Positions 1 to 8,038 of a stretch of DNA of 58,742 nucleotides are shown one piece after another; the first letter of the stretch is position 1; every line of letters begins with the position of its first letter. A program made the translations under genes and the position numbers. The stretch comes from an uncultured Bacteroidales bacterium (GTDB lineage Bacteria > Bacteroidota > Bacteroidia > Bacteroidales > UBA932), in NCBI GenBank assembly GCA_944326335.1, contig CALVDM010000016.1:1-58742 (forward strand), read 5' to 3'. The notes below the pieces were generated by a model. That model did no database searches. It was not told where the DNA came from and saw only the letters and a list, made by a program, of their open reading frames with translations.

Positions 1-89
1 TCATGCAGTTCGTCCTTGACGCAGCCGCCCAGCGTGAGCAGCAGCGCAAGGGAAAGAATCGTTGTCGTATATCTTGTCGTTGTCTTCAT
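1..89 (-). CDS. N-terminus of a lipoprotein, probably a fimbrillin-type (FimB/Mfa2-like) protein (partial)
   Basis: Only the first 29 codons lie in the window; the gene runs off the left edge. They encode a lipoprotein signal peptide: basic start, hydrophobic core ending LTLGGC, with the cysteine at residue 23 and VKDE after it. An unusually good Shine-Dalgarno sequence (AAGGAGG) sits five bases before the ATG. It starts 15 bases after the stop of the DUF3575 gene, so the two are cotranscribed. In Bacteroidales this order usually means a fimbrial locus, where the next gene is a FimB/Mfa2-family anchor or tip protein. The lipoprotein call is seen directly; the fimbrial role rests on context alone. 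Confidence 0.6.
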   Translation of the reverse strand, partial: MKTTTRYTTTILSLALLLTLGGCVKDELH

Positions 90-104
90 ATTTTCCTCCT
101 TTCT

Positions 105-1160
105 CTAAAACAGCTTCCACACTAAGGTGACCCCCGCATTAACCGGACCCCACCAGTTCTTCGTCTCCTTGCCGGCACGCACACGCACACCGTCAATGAC
201 CTCATATTTCTCATAGTCCGCGTGCAGGCAGCCCACGGCCACATTAAAATCCAGCGACAGAGCATCGCTGAGCCGCAGCTGGTAGCCGCCCGTGATGCCG
301 CCACCCATCAGGTCGCCCTGCCTGCCGGTGGCGGACAGCTTGTAATTGAACTGCCCGGCCTTGTACATCGCGCCGATGTAGCCGCGCCTCGTCTCGCCAA
401 GATACCACCGCACTTCGGGAGCCACCTCCCACAGCGCATAGCGGCGGTCTGCACCATTCCATGACCACGATGTCCATGAGCCGTTCACGGCTATGCCCAC
501 ACTCTGGGTGATGCGCCATTCCAGACCGAGGTCGGGGGTCAGGGTCGCCCAGCGCAGCAGATTGGCACGCAGGGAGAGGGTGTAGCTGTCGGCCCGGGCC
601 TGCTCTGCAGCGAGACGGGCCTGTTCCTGTTCTATGGCGATACGCTCCTGTTCCTTTCTCTGCTGTTCCATCCGCTGCTTCTCCGCCTGTTCAGCCGCTC
701 GGCGTTGTTGCTCTGTGCGTTCGGCAGCAAGACGTGCTTCTTCGTCCTTGGCCTTGTCATCAGGCATGGCGATACGCACCGTCACATAGTCACCCATGCC
801 GGAGTGGTTGCGGGTGATGAAGCATTCCTCTGTCAGTCCCTGCCGGATGATGAGTTCCGATTTCACTCGGTTGGAGCGCACTTTCGCTACGGCGAGATTC
901 CCGTCCACACTTCCGGCGGAGGTGCTGTAGCCGTCCACATGGAGCGGGACTTTTCCGGCAAGGATGTTCGCCCTCAGCTGTTCCACGCATTCTTCCAGTC
1001 GTGCCAGCTCCTTGTCGTTTCCGCCCCACGGCACGTAGAACATGTCGTCCTGCGCCACGAAACGGAAGGTATAGACCGTATCCGGCTTCTTCTGCGCCGC
1101 AAGGGGCAGCAGGAGAATGGCCAATGCCGCTGTCAGTATGATTCTTTTCATCTTCAACAT
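105..1160 (-). CDS. DUF3575 outer-membrane protein with OmpA-like N-terminal half
   Basis: The 351-residue product has a signal peptide (MKRIILTAALAILLLPLAAQ), an OmpA-like peptidoglycan-binding-type region at about residues 40-135 (DGYSTSAGSVDGNLAVAKVR resembles the OmpA_C core), a Q/E/R-rich coiled coil at about 135-190, and a beta-barrel DUF3575 domain ending in an aromatic residue (VWKLF). DUF3575 proteins sit at the head of many Bacteroidales fimbrial operons and probably act in the outer membrane during assembly. Starts at 1160 or 1151 are both possible; the second gives a more typical signal peptide. It is followed 15 bases later by a lipoprotein gene. Confidence 0.82.
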   Translation of the reverse strand: MLKMKRIILTAALAILLLPLAAQKKPDTVYTFRFVAQDDMFYVPWGGNDKELARLEECVEQLRANILAGKVPLHVDGYSTSAGSVDGNLAVAKVRSNRVKSELIIRQGLTEECFITRNHSGMGDYVTVRIAMPDDKAKDEEARLAAERTEQQRRAAEQAEKQRMEQQRKEQERIAIEQEQARLAAEQARADSYTLSLRANLLRWATLTPDLGLEWRITQSVGIAVNGSWTSWSWNGADRRYALWEVAPEVRWYLGETRRGYIGAMYKAGQFNYKLSATGRQGDLMGGGITGGYQLRLSDALSLDFNVAVGCLHADYEKYEVIDGVRVRAGKETKNWWGPVNAGVTLVWKLF

Positions 1161-1327
1161 ATTTTCATTGAGTTATTGTCGGGTTGGTACAAAAATCCCC
1201 GGGAACATGCGGACAGGAGGATGACGGCTGCCGCACAGCACCGGGGAAACAGGTATTTGTCGCAACAATAAAATTATTCCTAACCCATTGTGAGTTAACG
1301 AATTTAATGTATATTGACGCGCGAGCT

Positions 1328-1370
<43 letters not shown>

Positions 1371-1765
1371 ATACAGATTTCCCGGTTATCCAAATTTCCG
1401 GTCGTATAATTCACTTGTTTTTCGGTACTTTCACAATTATGAATCAGAGAGTTAAGGCATACGGCGAAATGACTCCCGCCATAACACCGAGCGGAATCCG
1501 TACAGCTGTCCTCCGGCTGGCGGAAGAAGCTCATTTGCCCTGTTTTGCCTATACGATTCATAATGACATAATAAACCAGATATAAAGGTAGGCAAAAGTC
1601 TTTGTTTACCACGACAGAATACGACATTATTTTATTGATAATTCAAAAAAAAGATCAGATAACTGTGTCTGGAACCCGTTTCGTTCCTTGTACTGTTTTC
1701 TGTTCGGTATTTGATTGTCATCCATTGATATAGCAGAACAGCCGGACTTCGGGCTGTCCACACAT

Positions 1766-1796
1766 AAAAAGCGGCACCGTCCACACGGAAGTGCCG
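1766..1796 (-). terminator. Rho-independent terminator behind the gene remnant
   Basis: On the minus strand CGGCAC and GTGCCG form a six-base stem around a 13-base loop, followed by CTTTTT. It lies 30 bases beyond the stop of the minus-strand pseudogene. Confidence 0.55.
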
Positions 1797-1825
1797 GCGG
1801 TGTCCAATGCTGTTTCCCGGTCCGG

Positions 1826-2120
1826 TCACTCGAACCAATCCGGATTGCTTTCTTTCAGGACTTCAACAAGTTCCTTGTCCGACAGAAGGAGATTCTGTGA
1901 TTCCGTGAAGTAGAACACCTCGTCATAGAGGTCTTCCGCTTCCTTGCTGGCGAAGCCGTCGTTTTCACTCCCGAACTAGCCGGTAAAGGCTCTGCTGATT
2001 TGTCGGGTGCATGTCCAGGATTGCCGCAGCGAATTTTCCGGGGTTGAAACTGTAGCTGTTCACCGCCATTTCCCACTCTTTTGCGAGTCTGTACTCTTTC
2101 GATTCTTTGATGTTGTCCAT
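1826..2120 (-). pseudogene. Frameshifted remnant of a small mobile-element-type accessory protein
   Basis: From the ATG at 2120 one frame reads for about 50 residues (MDNIKESKEYRLAKEWEMAV at the start, MHPTNQQSLYRLVRE at the end) and stops at TGA near 1970. Sequence in the next frame continues at once as SENDGFASKEAEDLYDEVFY and ends DWFE at 1826. The two pieces have matching style and direction, so this is one gene, or two joined by a deletion, that lost its frame. From memory, proteins with this N-terminus occur beside Bacteroides conjugative elements; that link is weak. No function is known. Confidence 0.6.
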
Positions 2121-2185
2121 AAACTCAATTTTTAATGGTCGTTATTTGTTTTTTCCCGCAAATTACGCTCGGCAGCCTACATTCG

Positions 2186-2419
2186 CACCGTAGAAACCCC
2201 GTGGCGGTGACGGCATGGAAGCAGAGACATGAGGAGAATTATCAGACGATAATGAATTACTTTGACAATCGTTCTACTAACGCATCTGCCGAATCATTCA
2301 ACGTTAAGATAAAGGCCTTCAGAAGATAACTCAGAGGTGTCTCAGATGTCAGGTATTTCCTTTTCAGGCTATGTGACATCTATGCCTGATCTTTTTACTC
2401 ACACAGGGTTTCCCCGGTG
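2186..2419 (+). mobile_element. Internally deleted ISL3-type insertion sequence with terminal inverted repeats
   Basis: An 18-base sequence at 2186-2203 (CACCGTAGAAACCCCGTG) matches the reverse complement of 2402-2419 (CACAGGGTTTCCCCGGTG) at 15 of 18 positions. Between them lies only the C-terminal end of a transposase. The right repeat starts 13 bases after the transposase stop, as at the end of an intact element. The whole is about 234 bases, like a MITE. I could not identify a target duplication. Confidence 0.6.
2210..2389 (+). pseudogene. C-terminal fragment of an ISL3-family transposase, with a nonsense codon
   Basis: The plus strand reads ENYQTIMNYFDNRSTNASAE, then SFNVKIKAFRR, an in-frame TAA, and LRGVSDVRYFLFRLCDIYA before the final TGA. 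This matches the conserved end of Bacteroidales ISL3-family (DDE_Tnp_ISL3) transposases, which carry the N-A-S-A-E-S-F-N motif. The TAA replaces a glutamine codon (CAA). The N-terminal and most catalytic parts are absent, so the fragment is dead. Confidence 0.82.
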
Positions 2420-2462
2420 ATCCGAAATCGCCCTTGCAGTGCGCTCTGTGAGGGATATGGAC

Positions 2463-2496
2463 ATAAAAGAAAAGGACACCTCGAATGAAGTGTCCT
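2463..2496 (-). terminator. Terminator of the initiator tRNA gene
   Basis: On the minus strand AGGACAC and GTGTCCT pair around a ten-base loop and are followed by TTTTCTTTT. The hairpin begins three bases after the tRNA CCA end. Confidence 0.85.
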
Positions 2497-2499
2497 GCT

Positions 2500-2575
2500 T
2501 GGTAGCGGGGGAAGGACTCGAACCTCCGGCCTCCGGGTTATGAGCCCGACGAGCTACCAACTGCTCTACCCCGCG
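2500..2575 (-). tRNA. Initiator tRNA-fMet (CAT anticodon)
   Basis: The minus strand folds into a tRNA with anticodon CAT in the loop CTCATAA, a TTCGAGT T-loop and an encoded CCA. Two features mark the initiator rather than the elongator: three consecutive G:C pairs at the base of the anticodon loop (GGG/CCC) and no Watson-Crick pair at position 1:72 (C against U). It has its own promoter and terminator. A gene remnant and an insertion-sequence remnant lie immediately downstream. Confidence 0.93.
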
Positions 2576-2586
2576 ATATCGGATTG

Positions 2587-2617
2587 CAAAGGTATGAACA
2601 TTTTTCAATAAAACAAA
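2587..2617 (-). promoter_or_regulatory. Promoter of tRNA-fMet
   Basis: The minus strand has TTTG (2617-2614), a 19-base spacer and TACCTTTG (2594-2587), a perfect fit to the Bacteroidota consensus. Transcription would start a few bases before the mature tRNA 5' end at 2575. Confidence 0.85.
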
Positions 2618-2624
2618 AATATTT

Positions 2625-3557
2625 TCAATTTTTTTCAATTTTCTTTGAGACTTTCCCGGGAGAGACAATCATGAACACGATTGCAGCCATCGCCAGAGAG
2701 ATGCCTATCACGACATTTGCGGTTATATCCTCACCGAAAGCCATGGCACCGACAAGTATAGCCGTGACAGGCTCGAACACCCCGAGTACCGACGCCCTGG
2801 TAGCGCCTATAATCCTCGTCGCCATAGCGAGCGTGGCTGTGGACACTATCGTAGGCAGGACCGCAAGGCCCGTGAGGCTCGCCCATGAGGAAATCCCGTG
2901 CACACCGCTGAAAAGCGGGACATGTTCGACAGCCGCATATACCGAGAACACGACCACTCCGGTGAGCAAGGCATAGAATGTCAGCATCGAATTGGAAATC
3001 ATGTGCACCGACCGGCTCCTGTTCACAATCACGATGAACATGGCATAGGACAAGGCTGAAGCGAAAGCAAGGGCGAATCCGGTCCACTGCATGGACTGCG
3101 CACCTCCCCCTTTGCTCAAAAAGAGCACTCCGGTGAACGTCATCACTATCGCCACCCATACCTGCCATGTAGGATATACCTTGAGGAACATCATTATGAT
3201 GGCCACCAGCACCGGATAAAGGAACACAATAGTGGTTGCGATTCCGGATGGTATGTAGTGGTAGGCCTCGAAAAGGGAAAAGCTGCTGAGGGAAAAGAAC
3301 AGCCCGAGCACCACAAGACGGCGCAGCTGATGCAGGTTCACCCTGAAACTCTCCCTTCTGACCACGAGCCACACCCCGAGTATGAGGGCGGCAAGAAAAT
3401 ATCTGAAAAAGAGAATCGTGTCCACTGACATCCCCTGTTTCATCAGGGGCACTGCAAAAAGAGGGTTCAACCCGTAGGTGACCCCCGTTATAATACCTGC
3501 AGCATACCCGAGGGCTTTGTTCCCCTCGCCGGTATGGAATGAAAGGCCTGTCTTCAT
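2625..3557 (-). CDS. EamA-family (DMT) inner-membrane transporter
   Basis: The 310-residue protein has ten hydrophobic segments in two EamA repeats, the usual size and layout of drug/metabolite exporters of the 10-TMS type (RhaT/YdcZ-like superfamily). Conserved patches include GLNPLF and [12 protein letters not shown] in the first repeat and [18 protein letters not shown] near the end of the second. The substrate cannot be told from sequence. Its ATG overlaps the hisS stop by four bases (ATGA), so it is translationally coupled to hisS, a pairing with no obvious functional logic. Confidence 0.9.
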   Translation of the reverse strand: MKTGLSFHTGEGNKALGYAAGIITGVTYGLNPLFAVPLMKQGMSVDTILFFRYFLAALILGVWLVVRRESFRVNLHQLRRLVVLGLFFSLSSFSLFEAYHYIPSGIATTIVFLYPVLVAIIMMFLKVYPTWQVWVAIVMTFTGVLFLSKGGGAQSMQWTGFALAFASALSYAMFIVIVNRSRSVHMISNSMLTFYALLTGVVVFSVYAAVEHVPLFSGVHGISSWASLTGLAVLPTIVSTATLAMATRIIGATRASVLGVFEPVTAILVGAMAFGEDITANVVIGISLAMAAIVFMIVSPGKVSKKIEKN

Positions 3558-4957
3558 GATATGAAAGCGAGCATTCCGTCAATGTCTCCGGCAGGGAAGC
3601 TCTTCTGCTCTCCTGTGGAAAGATTCTTCAGATTGACAAGGCCCTTCAGCCTCTCTTCCTCCCCTGTTATCGAGATGAACGGTATCGACTTCCTGTCAGC
3701 ATAGTCGAACTGTTTCTTCAGTTTCACCTGGTCCGGATATATCTCGCACGGCACTCCGGCATCCCTGAGGGCCTTTGCAACCGGCAGCAGGTACATGGTC
3801 TCCTCCCCGCCCATATATGCGAACAGCACCTTCGTCGCGGACATGACATCCTCAGGAAACTTGCCGAGCCCCTTCAGTACATCGTATATGCGGTCTGCAC
3901 CGAAAGAGATGCCCACTCCCGACATGTCAGGTAGCCCGAATATGCCGGTGAGGTTGTCGTACCTACCGCCTCCGCAGATGCTCCCTATCTGGAAATCCCT
4001 GGCCTTCACTTCGAAAATGGCTCCGGTATAGTAGTTGAGCCCGCGGGCGAGAGACAGGTCCAGTTCCACTTCCTGGGATATCCCGGCAGCTGCGACCAGA
4101 CCGAAAAGCTCCTCGAGTTCGTCGAGTCCGGCAAGACCGGTTTCAGACACTGCACCGGACACCGAACCTCCGTCCATGAGAGGTCTCATGGCACTTATCT
4201 TCTCCCGTGCGCTGCCTTTGAGCGTCAGCACAGGTTCTATCACGGCTATGGCATCGTCGTCAAGTCCCTTTTCCTTCATCTCCTGCTTCACTGCATCGAG
4301 CCCCACCTTGTCTATCTTGTCAATGGCTACGGTCATGTCCACGACCTTGTCCGGAGCCCCTGCAATCTCCGCAAGCCCTGCAAGCACCTTCCTGTTGTTT
4401 ATCTTTATCACGACATCGACCCCGAAAAGAGAGAACACCTTGTCGACAATCTGGACAAGTTCAAGTTCATTTATCAGGGACTTCGAGCCTATGACATCGG
4501 CATCGCACTGGTAAAATTCCCTGTAACGGCCTTTCTGAGGCCTGTCAGCCCTCCACACAGGCTGAATCTGGTACCTTTTGAACGGGAACGACAGCTCGTT
4601 CTGGTGCTGGACCACGAAGCGTGCGAACGGGACAGTCAAATCATATCTCAATCCTTTTTCGCAGATTTTCAACGACAGGGACCGGCTGTCAGCCTGGCCG
4701 TCCTCCATCTTGTATGAAGCAAGGTCTATCCCGGAGAAGGCGTCTCCGGAATTAAGTATGCGGAACAGGAGCTTGTCGCCCTCGTCACCGTACTTGCCGA
4801 GCAGGGTGCTGAGATTCTCCATGGCCGGAGTCTCGACCGGAGAATAACCGAATTCCCTGAACACGGAGCGGATAGTGTCGAACATATAGTTGCGGGCAGC
4901 CATCTCGGCCGGACCGAAATCCCTCGTACCTTTTGGAATGGATGGTTTCTGTGCCAT
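3554..4957 (-). CDS. hisS: Histidyl-tRNA synthetase
   Basis: This class II aminoacyl-tRNA synthetase (467 residues) charges tRNA-His. It opens with [13 protein letters not shown], has the motif-2 region [12 protein letters not shown], the histidine-binding loop [14 protein letters not shown] and motif-3-like [13 protein letters not shown], and ends with a class IIa anticodon-binding domain ([10 protein letters not shown] onward). A start ten codons upstream is open, but the ATG at 4957 fits the family N-terminus and lies about 28 bases behind a promoter inside a repeat. It is cotranscribed with the downstream EamA transporter. Confidence 0.97.
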   Translation of the reverse strand: MAQKPSIPKGTRDFGPAEMAARNYMFDTIRSVFREFGYSPVETPAMENLSTLLGKYGDEGDKLLFRILNSGDAFSGIDLASYKMEDGQADSRSLSLKICEKGLRYDLTVPFARFVVQHQNELSFPFKRYQIQPVWRADRPQKGRYREFYQCDADVIGSKSLINELELVQIVDKVFSLFGVDVVIKINNRKVLAGLAEIAGAPDKVVDMTVAIDKIDKVGLDAVKQEMKEKGLDDDAIAVIEPVLTLKGSAREKISAMRPLMDGGSVSGAVSETGLAGLDELEELFGLVAAAGISQEVELDLSLARGLNYYTGAIFEVKARDFQIGSICGGGRYDNLTGIFGLPDMSGVGISFGADRIYDVLKGLGKFPEDVMSATKVLFAYMGGEETMYLLPVAKALRDAGVPCEIYPDQVKLKKQFDYADRKSIPFISITGEEERLKGLVNLKNLSTGEQKSFPAGDIDGMLAFIS

Positions 4958-4979
4958 GTATTCTATACTTTTTTTAACA

Positions 4980-5013
4980 GCGGACAAATATACGCAGAAG
5001 CCGAGAGCAATGC
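4980..5013. repeat. Promoter-bearing repeat, copy A
   Basis: The 34-base copy begins GCGGACAAATATACGCAGAA and continues with GCCGAGAGCAATGC. It matches copy B at 5212-5245 at about 29 of 34 positions, and its first 20 bases match copy C at 5292-5311 with one mismatch. Confidence 0.9.
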
Positions 5014-5016
5014 AAG
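4985..5016 (-). promoter_or_regulatory. Promoter of hisS carried by a repeat
   Basis: On the minus strand TATATTTG (4992-4985) matches the -7 consensus, with TTGC 19 bases further upstream as a degenerate -33 box. The 19-base spacer contains CTCTCGGC and is repeated elsewhere in the same intergenic region. Confidence 0.65.
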
Positions 5017-5017
5017 A

Positions 5018-5211
5018 GCGTCAGGCAGGAATATACCGGTTTGCGGATGTCCGGCAGCGGTTAAGAAGTCCCGAAGGGACCGCGACTGTAAGGAGCGAAA
5101 CACCCCCTGAAAGGGGGAACGGGGGTTGAGACGGGCCAGTCGGCCGCAGGACGACGTCAAGGGTTGCCGACGGCAACCCTTTGCCGAACGGAAGCTATAA
5201 ATGGACACTAA
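5018..5211. other. Hairpin-rich intergenic segment
   Basis: Three inverted repeats lie in a row: GTCCC/GGGAC at 5068-5080, CCCCC/GGGGG at 5103-5117, and a perfect ten-base stem AAGGGTTGCC/GGCAACCCTT at 5159-5181 with a three-base loop. None is followed by a T-run on either strand, so they do not look like terminators. Open frames across the segment are not convincing. If the repeat copies to the right act as promoters, this becomes a structured leader of hisS. Confidence 0.6.
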
Positions 5212-5311
5212 GTGGACCAATATACGCAGAAGCCGAGAGCAGAACAAATTTATTTGTTATGCCGAGGCGCAACAGTATATGTGGACGCGAAGCGGACAAA
5301 TATACGCGGAA
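5212..5311. repeat. Promoter-bearing repeat, copies B and C as one 100-base unit
   Basis: Copy B (5212-5245) and copy C (5292-5311) flank a short inverted repeat, AACAAAT-TT-ATTTGTT (5243-5258), followed by GCCGAGGCGC. Copy C keeps an intact minus-strand -7 box (TATATTTG, 5304-5297). In copy B the box is damaged (TATATTGG). Any transcript from copy C would run toward hisS. Confidence 0.8.
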
Positions 5312-5382
5312 ATGATAATGACGACCGGGGACCCGAGCCATGCCCGAATCCCCGGAAGAATGTATCAAAAGTTGCAGATCGT

Positions 5383-5472
5383 CTATGACAGAAGTATAAA
5401 CGAAGACAGTACGAGAGCTACCACAAGGAATGCTCCCACTCTTTTAAGTATTTCCAGGACCAGCTCTCTCAT
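5383..5472 (-). CDS. Putative 29-residue single-pass membrane protein
   Basis: A short frame encodes MRELVLEILKRVGAF followed by LVVALVLSSFILLS. The first half would be an amphipathic helix with charged residues, the second a hydrophobic span of about 17 residues reaching the C-terminus. The composition is typical of bacterial membrane microproteins and unlike random translation. The upstream DNA is A/T-rich, but I see no clear promoter or ribosome-binding site. It lies alone between the repeat region and the DUF362 gene. It could still be chance; the function is unknown. Confidence 0.45.
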   Translation of the reverse strand: MRELVLEILKRVGAFLVVALVLSSFILLS

Positions 5473-5547
5473 GATTTTCCGTATTATTAATCAAACACTG
5501 CCTTATAGATGCCGACGATGTCCGGAATGTTGCAGGAGTCGGGGAAA

Positions 5548-5584
5548 TTTTTTACGGAATATACATACAAAAATCCGTAAAAAA
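5548..5584. repeat. Perfect 11-base inverted repeat
   Basis: TTTTTTACGGA at 5548-5558 and TCCGTAAAAAA at 5574-5584 pair perfectly around a 15-base loop. The T/A-rich outer arms give a terminator-like shape on both strands, but no gene ends nearby. It is just upstream of the DUF362 promoter. Confidence 0.7.
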
Positions 5585-5611
5585 GGTATGGATTCCGAAT
5601 CCGGAAGAAGA

Positions 5612-5619
5612 TAATTTTG
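5612..5619 (+). promoter_or_regulatory. -7 promoter box of the DUF362 lipoprotein gene
   Basis: TAATTTTG fits TAnnTTTG and lies 21 bases before the ATG at 5641. No good -33 TTTG is present at the right distance. Confidence 0.5.
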
Positions 5620-5640
5620 TATCGTCTAATTTTATCCGTT

Positions 5641-6606
5641 ATGAAAAAAACATTGTTATCGATCATGGCTTTGGGAGTTGCAATATCCTGCACCTCACAG
5701 CCCTCGCAAGACCAGACCGGTGAAGCCACGGTCTATATGACGACCAGCATCACGCCGGAGGCCCTCGTCAGCATCTATGAGGCTACAGGACGCAAAGCCG
5801 AGGGACGTGTGGCGGTGAAGATAAGCACAGGGGAACCGGGCGGACACAATTATCTCCAGCCTTCACTCATAAAGGACCTCGTGAAGAAAGTGGACGGGAC
5901 GATAGTGGAATGCAACACAGCCTACGGAGGAAGGAGGTCAGACACGGAAAGCCATATCCAGGCCGCCCGTGAACACGGATTCTTCGACATAGCCCGCGTG
6001 GACATCATGGACTCCGAAGGAGAGTTCAACATCCCGGTCAAAGATACCAGCCACATCAAATACGACATTGTGGGCACTCATCTGAAGGACTACGATTTCA
6101 TGATAAACCTCGCTCACTTCAAGGGACATGCTATGGCCGGTTTCGGAGGCGTGATAAAGAACCAGTCCATCGGTGTGGCGTCCGCCAACGGCAAGGCATA
6201 CATCCACAGCGCCGGCAGAATCACGACGGTCGAGGACCTGTGGTCGAATGTGGATGACCAGAACGGATTCCTCGAGTCCATGGCGGCTGCAGCCCAGGGT
6301 GTTGCGGACTATTTCGGGGACAACATCGTCTACATCAACGTGATGAACAGGCTCTCAGTGGATTGCGACTGCGATTCGCATCCGGCCGACCCCGAGATGC
6401 TCGACATAGGGATACTTGCATCCACCGACCCGGTGGCTCTCGACCAGGCATGTCTCGACCTCGTGTATGACATGGAACCTTCCGAAGGAAATGACAACAG
6501 GCCTCTGATACAGCGTATCGAAAGCCGCAACGGAAGACATACTGTCGAATATGCTGAAAAAATCGGGCTCGGGACAAGAAATTACCGGATAGTCTCCATA
6601 GACTGA
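5641..6606 (+). CDS. DUF362-domain lipoprotein
   Basis: The 321-residue product starts with a lipoprotein signal (MKKTLLSIMALGVAISC, lipobox cysteine at residue 17), so it should be anchored in the cell envelope. The rest matches DUF362, with the typical FMINLAHFKGHAMAGFGGVI stretch in the middle and STDPVALDQACLDL near the C-terminus. Many DUF362 proteins carry a ferredoxin-like cysteine cluster; none is seen here. DUF362 has no agreed reaction. It is monocistronic and converges on the MATE gene. The ATG at 5641 was chosen over 5617 because it starts the signal peptide directly. Confidence 0.85.
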   Translation: MKKTLLSIMALGVAISCTSQPSQDQTGEATVYMTTSITPEALVSIYEATGRKAEGRVAVKISTGEPGGHNYLQPSLIKDLVKKVDGTIVECNTAYGGRRSDTESHIQAAREHGFFDIARVDIMDSEGEFNIPVKDTSHIKYDIVGTHLKDYDFMINLAHFKGHAMAGFGGVIKNQSIGVASANGKAYIHSAGRITTVEDLWSNVDDQNGFLESMAAAAQGVADYFGDNIVYINVMNRLSVDCDCDSHPADPEMLDIGILASTDPVALDQACLDLVYDMEPSEGNDNRPLIQRIESRNGRHTVEYAEKIGLGTRNYRIVSID

Positions 6607-6628
6607 CATCCCGGGAGAGGACTCATGT

Positions 6629-8038
6629 TCATTTAAGCCATTTCCTGCGGTAAAGGCGTACCAGGAAAATGACTCCGCGGAAACACAGTTCCGCACACAT
6701 GGCAATCCAGACGCCTTCCAGACCATAACGGGGAGCAAGGGCAGCGGCAAGTGTAAGCCGCACGGCCCAGATGCTCCCCAAATTCATTATGCTCGGCACA
6801 AGAGTGTCTCCAGCACCTACAAATACCCCGTAAACCACTATTGATGCTGCATACATAGGCTCGGCAAAGGCCTCAATCCGGAGAATCCTTGCACCGAGTT
6901 CCTGCACGGAGACATCCGGGGTCATTATACCCATAGTCGCCGGAGCTGTCACATACATTATCACTCCCATGACCGTCATGACGGCTATGCCCATGAGCAC
7001 CGAGATATGCGCGAACCGCCATGTGAGGTCCTTCCGCCTTGCCCCGATACTCTGCCCCACAAGGGTGGTAGCGGCGTTCGAGACGCCGTGCCCAGGCATG
7101 TAGCACAGGCTCTCGACTGTGATTGCAAAGGAATTGGCGGCTATGGCTATCGTCCCGAGAGGTGCTATTATGACTGTGGACATGATTTGCGCCCCGCACA
7201 TTATCACCCTCTCGAGCCCCATCGGCAGGGCAATCCCGGCAGCGTTCTTCAGACATTGCATGGTAGGGCGGAAACTGCCTTTCTCATGGACGATACCAAG
7301 TTCAGGGGACTTCACGCAGAGGGAATGGAGAAGCATTGCAGCCACCACGACATAAGCGAGGGCCGTACCGAGAGCCGCACCCGTCACCCCGAGCCCGGCA
7401 CCGGGCATGTGCATGGACATCCCGAGAAATTCCACCTCCCTTGCCGGGAAGATGAGGAAATAGTTGAACACCACGTCCAGCAGACACATCAGGACATTCA
7501 ACATGCTCGGAGTCACCATATTGCCGCTGCTCCTGAGCATGCCGCTCGCAAGCATGTTCAACTGCAGCGCCGGCAAGGACAGGATGAAAATCAGAAAATA
7601 CATCGACGCGTCCCGGTGTATCTGCTCCTCCCCTCCGAGCCATCGTGGGAGCGGTCCGCTTATAGCACAGCCTATCGCACAGACAATGGCGCTGAATATC
7701 AGCACCATGACTATGGACTGCCTCAGCACCCGGCGTGCGTTGAACGTATCTTTCGAACCGAGAAGATGCGAGACCTGGACATAGAAACCGGTAGCACAGG
7801 CAGCTGAAAGCCCGGCAAAAAGCCATGTCGTAGTGGACACAAGGCCGATGGAAGCCGATGCTTCCGCCCCGAGGCTTCCCACCATGGATGCATCAATGAA
7901 CTGCATTATGATGGAAGACAGCTGGGATATTATCGCCGGGATACTGAGTTCCACGGTGAGACGGAGCTGCTGGCCCAAAGTCATCGGCAGCCCGTCCTGC
8001 ACCATCTTCAGAAGCTGGCTCTGTCCTTTCTTCAGCAT
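6629..8038 (-). CDS. MATE-family multidrug/metabolite exporter
   Basis: The 469-residue membrane protein has about twelve hydrophobic segments in two halves, each with MATE signatures: QLSSIIMQFIDASMVGSLG near residue 40 and PGHGVSNAATTLVGQSIGA in the second half. MATE proteins expel organic cations or metabolites using H+ or Na+ gradients. The gene begins on the base after the copA stop (TAGATG), so it is in the copper ATPase operon and translationally coupled to it. Whether its substrate relates to copper stress is unknown. Confidence 0.92.
   Translation of the reverse strand: MLKKGQSQLLKMVQDGLPMTLGQQLRLTVELSIPAIISQLSSIIMQFIDASMVGSLGAEASASIGLVSTTTWLFAGLSAACATGFYVQVSHLLGSKDTFNARRVLRQSIVMVLIFSAIVCAIGCAISGPLPRWLGGEEQIHRDASMYFLIFILSLPALQLNMLASGMLRSSGNMVTPSMLNVLMCLLDVVFNYFLIFPAREVEFLGMSMHMPGAGLGVTGAALGTALAYVVVAAMLLHSLCVKSPELGIVHEKGSFRPTMQCLKNAAGIALPMGLERVIMCGAQIMSTVIIAPLGTIAIAANSFAITVESLCYMPGHGVSNAATTLVGQSIGARRKDLTWRFAHISVLMGIAVMTVMGVIMYVTAPATMGIMTPDVSVQELGARILRIEAFAEPMYAASIVVYGVFVGAGDTLVPSIMNLGSIWAVRLTLAAALAPRYGLEGVWIAMCAELCFRGVIFLVRLYRRKWLK

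Noticed and set aside
2500-2575. A second copy of the tRNA 3' end marking an att site
   Set aside because: I looked for the 3' sequence of the tRNA in the window to the left and found none; the partner, if any, lies outside.
4963-5247. A 94-codon minus-strand frame over the hisS upstream repeats
   Set aside because: It is made of the repeats and hairpins themselves, and such translations from repeated DNA are usually spurious.
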